Source: 70-18 sp041691815 (GTDB taxonomy: Bacteria; Pseudomonadota; Alphaproteobacteria; Acetobacterales; Acetobacteraceae). From it: a stretch of 43,782 nucleotides of DNA. The position numbers and the translations under genes were made by a program. Positions within the stretch are counted from its first letter, which is position 1. Every line of letters begins with the position of its first letter. The DNA is taken from contig JBEPTZ010000024.1 of the NCBI GenBank assembly GCA_041691815.1, forward strand, positions 1-43,782. The letters are read 5' to 3'. Positions 41,186 to 43,782 of this stretch are shown here, in pieces. Below the pieces are notes generated by a model that was given only the letters and a program-made list of their open reading frames with translations, was not told the origin of the DNA and ran no database searches.

Positions 41186-42186
41186 ATGGTCACCGCGTCC
41201 CCGATCAGCCCGACCGAGATGCAGTAGAAATCCGACGGATTATAGCGGCGGATCGCCAGGAAATTCGGGTGATAGGCCAGGAATGCCTCGCTGCCGGCCC
41301 CACCGGGCAGCAGCACCGCGGCCTGGGTGGTCGGCGCCAGCCGGCCGGCGGGGCGCACGCCGAGTGCCGCCCATTCGCTGAGCGGCCGCCGATGGTCCCG
41401 CCCCGCCAGCGCCGGATTGAAGTTGCCCGGCAGGGTGACCGGCTCGCCCCAGGGCAGTGCGCCGGACCAGCCGGATTTCGCCAGGTAGTTGGCCACCGAG
41501 GCGAAGATGTCGCCGAGATTGTCCCACAGGTCGCGCTTGCCGTCGCCGTCCCAGTCCACCGCGAATTTGAGGAACGAATCCGGCATGAACTGCGGCTGGC
41601 CCATCGCGCCGGCATAGCTGCCGATCATCCGCGCCGGCGGAATGTCGCCGCTGTCGAGGATTTTCAGCGCGTCCATCAGTTCCGAGCGGAAGAACTTCGC
41701 CCGCCGGCCTTCCCAGGCCAGGGTGGTCAGCGCCTCGACCACGTTGAAGCTGCCGCTGGAGGCGCCGTAATTCGATTCCAGGCCCCAGATGCCCATGATG
41801 ACGCCGGGCGCCACATGGTAGCGGGCGCTGATCTGGCCCAGCAGCACCCGGTGACGGGCATACATCGCGCGGCCGTTCTTGATCCGCAGCGGGGAGACGA
41901 TGCGGCTGCGATACTCCGCCCAGGTCATGGTGAATTCGGGCTGCCGCCGGTCGAGCTGGATGACGCGGGTGTTGACGCCGACGCCGGCGAAGGCGCGATC
42001 CAGCGTCGCGGCACGCAGGCCGGCGCGCCTGGCCTCGGCCTTCACCCCGGCCACGTAACTGGCGAAGCTGGCCTTTTCCGCCGCGGTGGCGGGTGGCGGT
42101 GGCGGCGTGGGTGTGGCGGCCAGGGCCGGCAGCGGGGCCAGCGTGGCGGCGGGGGCGGCGGCGAGCAGGGTTCTGCGGGTGAGCAT
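41182..42186 (-). CDS. Lytic murein transglycosylase, MltB family
   Basis: This 334-aa protein has a signal MLTRRTLLAAAPAATLAPLPALAATP with a twin arginine. A lytic transglycosylase domain contains GVIMGIWGLESNYGASSGSFNVVEAL with catalytic Glu137, then SYAGAMGQPQFMPDSFLKFAVDWDGDGKRDLWDNLGDIFASVANYL. It forms 1,6-anhydro ends in murein. The start at 42186 follows AGGAC; the longer upstream frame is not plausible. It is the first gene of the minus-strand murein and housekeeping run. Confidence 0.92.
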   Translation of the reverse strand: MLTRRTLLAAAPAATLAPLPALAATPTPPPPPATAAEKASFASYVAGVKAEARRAGLRAATLDRAFAGVGVNTRVIQLDRRQPEFTMTWAEYRSRIVSPLRIKNGRAMYARHRVLLGQISARYHVAPGVIMGIWGLESNYGASSGSFNVVEALTTLAWEGRRAKFFRSELMDALKILDSGDIPPARMIGSYAGAMGQPQFMPDSFLKFAVDWDGDGKRDLWDNLGDIFASVANYLAKSGWSGALPWGEPVTLPGNFNPALAGRDHRRPLSEWAALGVRPAGRLAPTTQAAVLLPGGAGSEAFLAYHPNFLAIRRYNPSDFYCISVGLIGDAVTI

Positions 42187-42296
42187 GGCGCTGTCCTGCC
42201 ACGAATGCGTCGAGCCGGGCAATCGCCGCCTGCATCGCGCAACATTGGCACCCCGGCGGATTTGCGCGAAACTCGCCGGGCCGAAGGAGAACCGCC

Positions 42297-43694
42297 ATGT
42301 CCGTCACCCGCACCCTGTCGTCCTACAGCGCCGGCATCACGCTGCAGGCGTTGCCCACCGAGGTGGTGCAGCGGGCGCGGTTCCTGGTGCTCGACCTGGT
42401 CGGCAACATCGTTCGCGCCCGCCACGACGCCGAGAGCACCCCTGCCCTGCTGGCCGGCGCCCGGGCGCTGGGCATGGCGGGCGGCCGCTTCGGGGTGTTC
42501 GGCGATGCCGCCGGCTACAGCCCGCTCGGTGCCGCGCTGCTGAACGGCGCGCTGGGTCATTCGCTGGATTTCGACGACACCCATGCCGCCGGCTCGCTGC
42601 ATCCGGGCGCCCCGGTGATCCCGGCGGCGATCGCGGCCGGCGAAATGGTCGGCGCCTCGGGGGCGGACGTGCTGGCGGCGATTGTCGCCGGCTACGAGGT
42701 CACCTGTCGGATCGCGCTGGCGCTGCCGGCCGGCGAGCATTACGCCCGCGGCTTCCACCCCACCGCGACCTGCGGCGCGTTCGGCGCGGCGGCGGCGGCC
42801 GGGCGGGTGTTCGGCATGGACGAGGAGCAGATCGCCTCGGCGCTCGGCATCGCCCTCAGCCAGGCGGCCGGGAGCCTGCAGTTCCTCGCCAACGGCGCCT
42901 GGACCAAGCGGTTCCAGGTCGGCTGGGCGGCGCTGAACGGGCTGGCGGCGGCGACCATGGCGCGTGAGGGCTTCAAGGGGGCCGAGGACGCGCTGGAGGG
43001 CAAGGCGGGGTTCATGCACGCCTATGCGCCGAGCCCGACGCCGGAGCGGGCGCTGCTCGATCTCGGCACCGCCTATGAACTGATGCGGACAGCAGTAAAG
43101 CCGTACCCATCCTGCCGCTACGGCCATGCCGGTATCGACGCGATGCTGGCGCTGCGGGCCGAACATGCGCTGCGGCCGGAGGAAGTGGAGAGCGTGACCT
43201 ATGGCACCTCCGCCTCTGGCATGATTCTGGTCGGCGAACCGGCGGAGAAACGCGCCAACCCGCAGAACGTGGTCGACGGCCAGTTCAGCGGGCCGTTCGT
43301 GCTGGCCTCGGCGCTGGCCACCGGGGCGATGGGCTGGGACAGCTATGGCAGCCTGTTCGACCCCACCATCCGCGCGCTGCTGCCGAAGATTCGGGTGGCC
43401 AATGACGCCGATGTGCAGGCGCAGTTCCCGGCCAACATGTCCGGCAAGGTGACGGTGCGGGCGCGCGGCCAGGTGTTCGAGATGCTGGTGGTGGTGCCGA
43501 AGGGCGAGCCGGACAACTTCCTCAGCGAAGCCGAGTTGCGCGCCAAGTTCGCCGGACTGACCGACCGGGTGCTGGGCGCCGAGCATGCGGCGAAGTTGGC
43601 CGACGCGGTACTGGCGATCGACAGCACTGCCGACATGAGCAGCCTGATCCGGCTGGCCACGCCGCCTGACGCGGTACGGCTGGCAGGCGAGTAG
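42297..43694 (+). CDS. MmgE/PrpD family protein
   Basis: This 465-aa protein has an all-helical N-terminal domain, with LDLVGNIVRARHDAES, GALGHSLDFDDTHAAGSLHPGAPVIPAAIAAGE and FHPTATCGAFGAAAAAGRVFG, and an alpha/beta C-terminal domain with VKPYPSCRYGHAGIDAML. These are the marks of the 2-methylcitrate dehydratase / immune-responsive gene 1 superfamily, which also includes cis-aconitate decarboxylases. No prpB or prpC is nearby, so the substrate is open. The start follows AAGGAGAACCGCC. It is divergent from the mltB-like gene across 110 bases. Confidence 0.9.
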   Translation: MSVTRTLSSYSAGITLQALPTEVVQRARFLVLDLVGNIVRARHDAESTPALLAGARALGMAGGRFGVFGDAAGYSPLGAALLNGALGHSLDFDDTHAAGSLHPGAPVIPAAIAAGEMVGASGADVLAAIVAGYEVTCRIALALPAGEHYARGFHPTATCGAFGAAAAAGRVFGMDEEQIASALGIALSQAAGSLQFLANGAWTKRFQVGWAALNGLAAATMAREGFKGAEDALEGKAGFMHAYAPSPTPERALLDLGTAYELMRTAVKPYPSCRYGHAGIDAMLALRAEHALRPEEVESVTYGTSASGMILVGEPAEKRANPQNVVDGQFSGPFVLASALATGAMGWDSYGSLFDPTIRALLPKIRVANDADVQAQFPANMSGKVTVRARGQVFEMLVVVPKGEPDNFLSEAELRAKFAGLTDRVLGAEHAAKLADAVLAIDSTADMSSLIRLATPPDAVRLAGE

Positions 43695-43714
43695 CGAGGT
43701 CCAGGGGCATGGAC

Positions 43715-43735
43715 CCGCTTATACAGAGTAAGCGG
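43715..43735 (+). terminator. Small hairpin after the MmgE/PrpD gene
   Basis: CCGCTTA (43715-43721) faces TAAGCGG (43729-43735) across a 7-base loop, 20 bases after the stop codon. A T5 run follows only at 43755-43759, too far for a classical intrinsic terminator, so the assignment is weak. Confidence 0.3.
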
Positions 43736-43782
43736 CGCGGCGCCTGCACGTCGGTTTTTAGTTGACGCGCGGACGTGGCAGG

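Noticed and set aside
43715..43759. A strong intrinsic terminator after the MmgE/PrpD gene
   Set aside because: The T5 run begins 20 bases after the hairpin, too far for the usual mechanism; kept only as a weak feature.

Overview
The window is about 43.8 kb of very high-GC DNA. Its genes look alphaproteobacterial, most likely Rhodospirillales and perhaps Acetobacteraceae; this is inferred from protein style and gene order and has not been tested by any search. Coding density is high, many gene pairs are coupled by 4-bp ATGA-type overlaps, and long shadow reading frames in the wrong frames are common because of the base composition. I see no phage, transposase, CRISPR array or rRNA.

Layout. 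0-1.75 kb (minus): a P1/DmpA-family peptidase and a CDP-alcohol phosphatidyltransferase. 2.1-5.2 kb (plus): cbb3-type oxidase locus A, made of a short divergent CcoN, a CcoO fused to a second CcoP-like cytochrome c domain, a 54-aa CcoQ-like protein and a C-terminally anchored membrane protein. 5.2-9.4 kb: an MBL hydrolase, cysteine synthase, a rhodanese, a LysE-type exporter and an MFS transporter. 9.5-11.4 kb (minus): an ABC-F ATPase of the Uup type. 11.5-16.6 kb (plus): a branched-chain amino-acid-type ABC importer in which LivM and LivG are one polypeptide. 16.6-20.3 kb (plus): a small phosphatase-like protein, a GST, and an SsuABC/TauABC-like importer. 20.3-21.4 kb (minus): a tartrate/D-malate-type dehydrogenase. 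22.1-25.5 kb (plus): a dipeptide-type ABC importer lacking its ATPases, then tRNA-Ser(GCU).

25.7-32.7 kb (minus): cbb3 oxidase locus B in the order ccoN-O-Q-P, a 60-aa protein, a DUF2189 protein, ccoI and ccoS. It encodes a canonical high-affinity terminal oxidase with its copper-loading ATPase and CcoS, but ccoG and ccoH are absent from both loci. 33.5-42.2 kb (minus): a housekeeping run of mltB-like, rlpA, dac, tmk, holB, metG, tatD, a PhnP-like MBL hydrolase and a DUF1003 protein, covering murein maintenance, dTMP synthesis, the clamp loader, methionyl-tRNA synthesis and a nuclease. 42.3-43.7 kb (plus): an MmgE/PrpD protein.

The most unusual items are two. The first is a three-copy dispersed element of about 125 bp (13-137, 9418-9541, 38838-38959). 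Two AT-rich hairpins flank a GC-rich centre, one hairpin stem differs between copies on both arms together, and every copy sits at the 3' end of a gene. The second is oxidase locus A, with its CcoO-CcoP-like fusion and an unfamiliar anchored beta-rich protein, lying 20 kb from a full canonical ccoNOQP operon.
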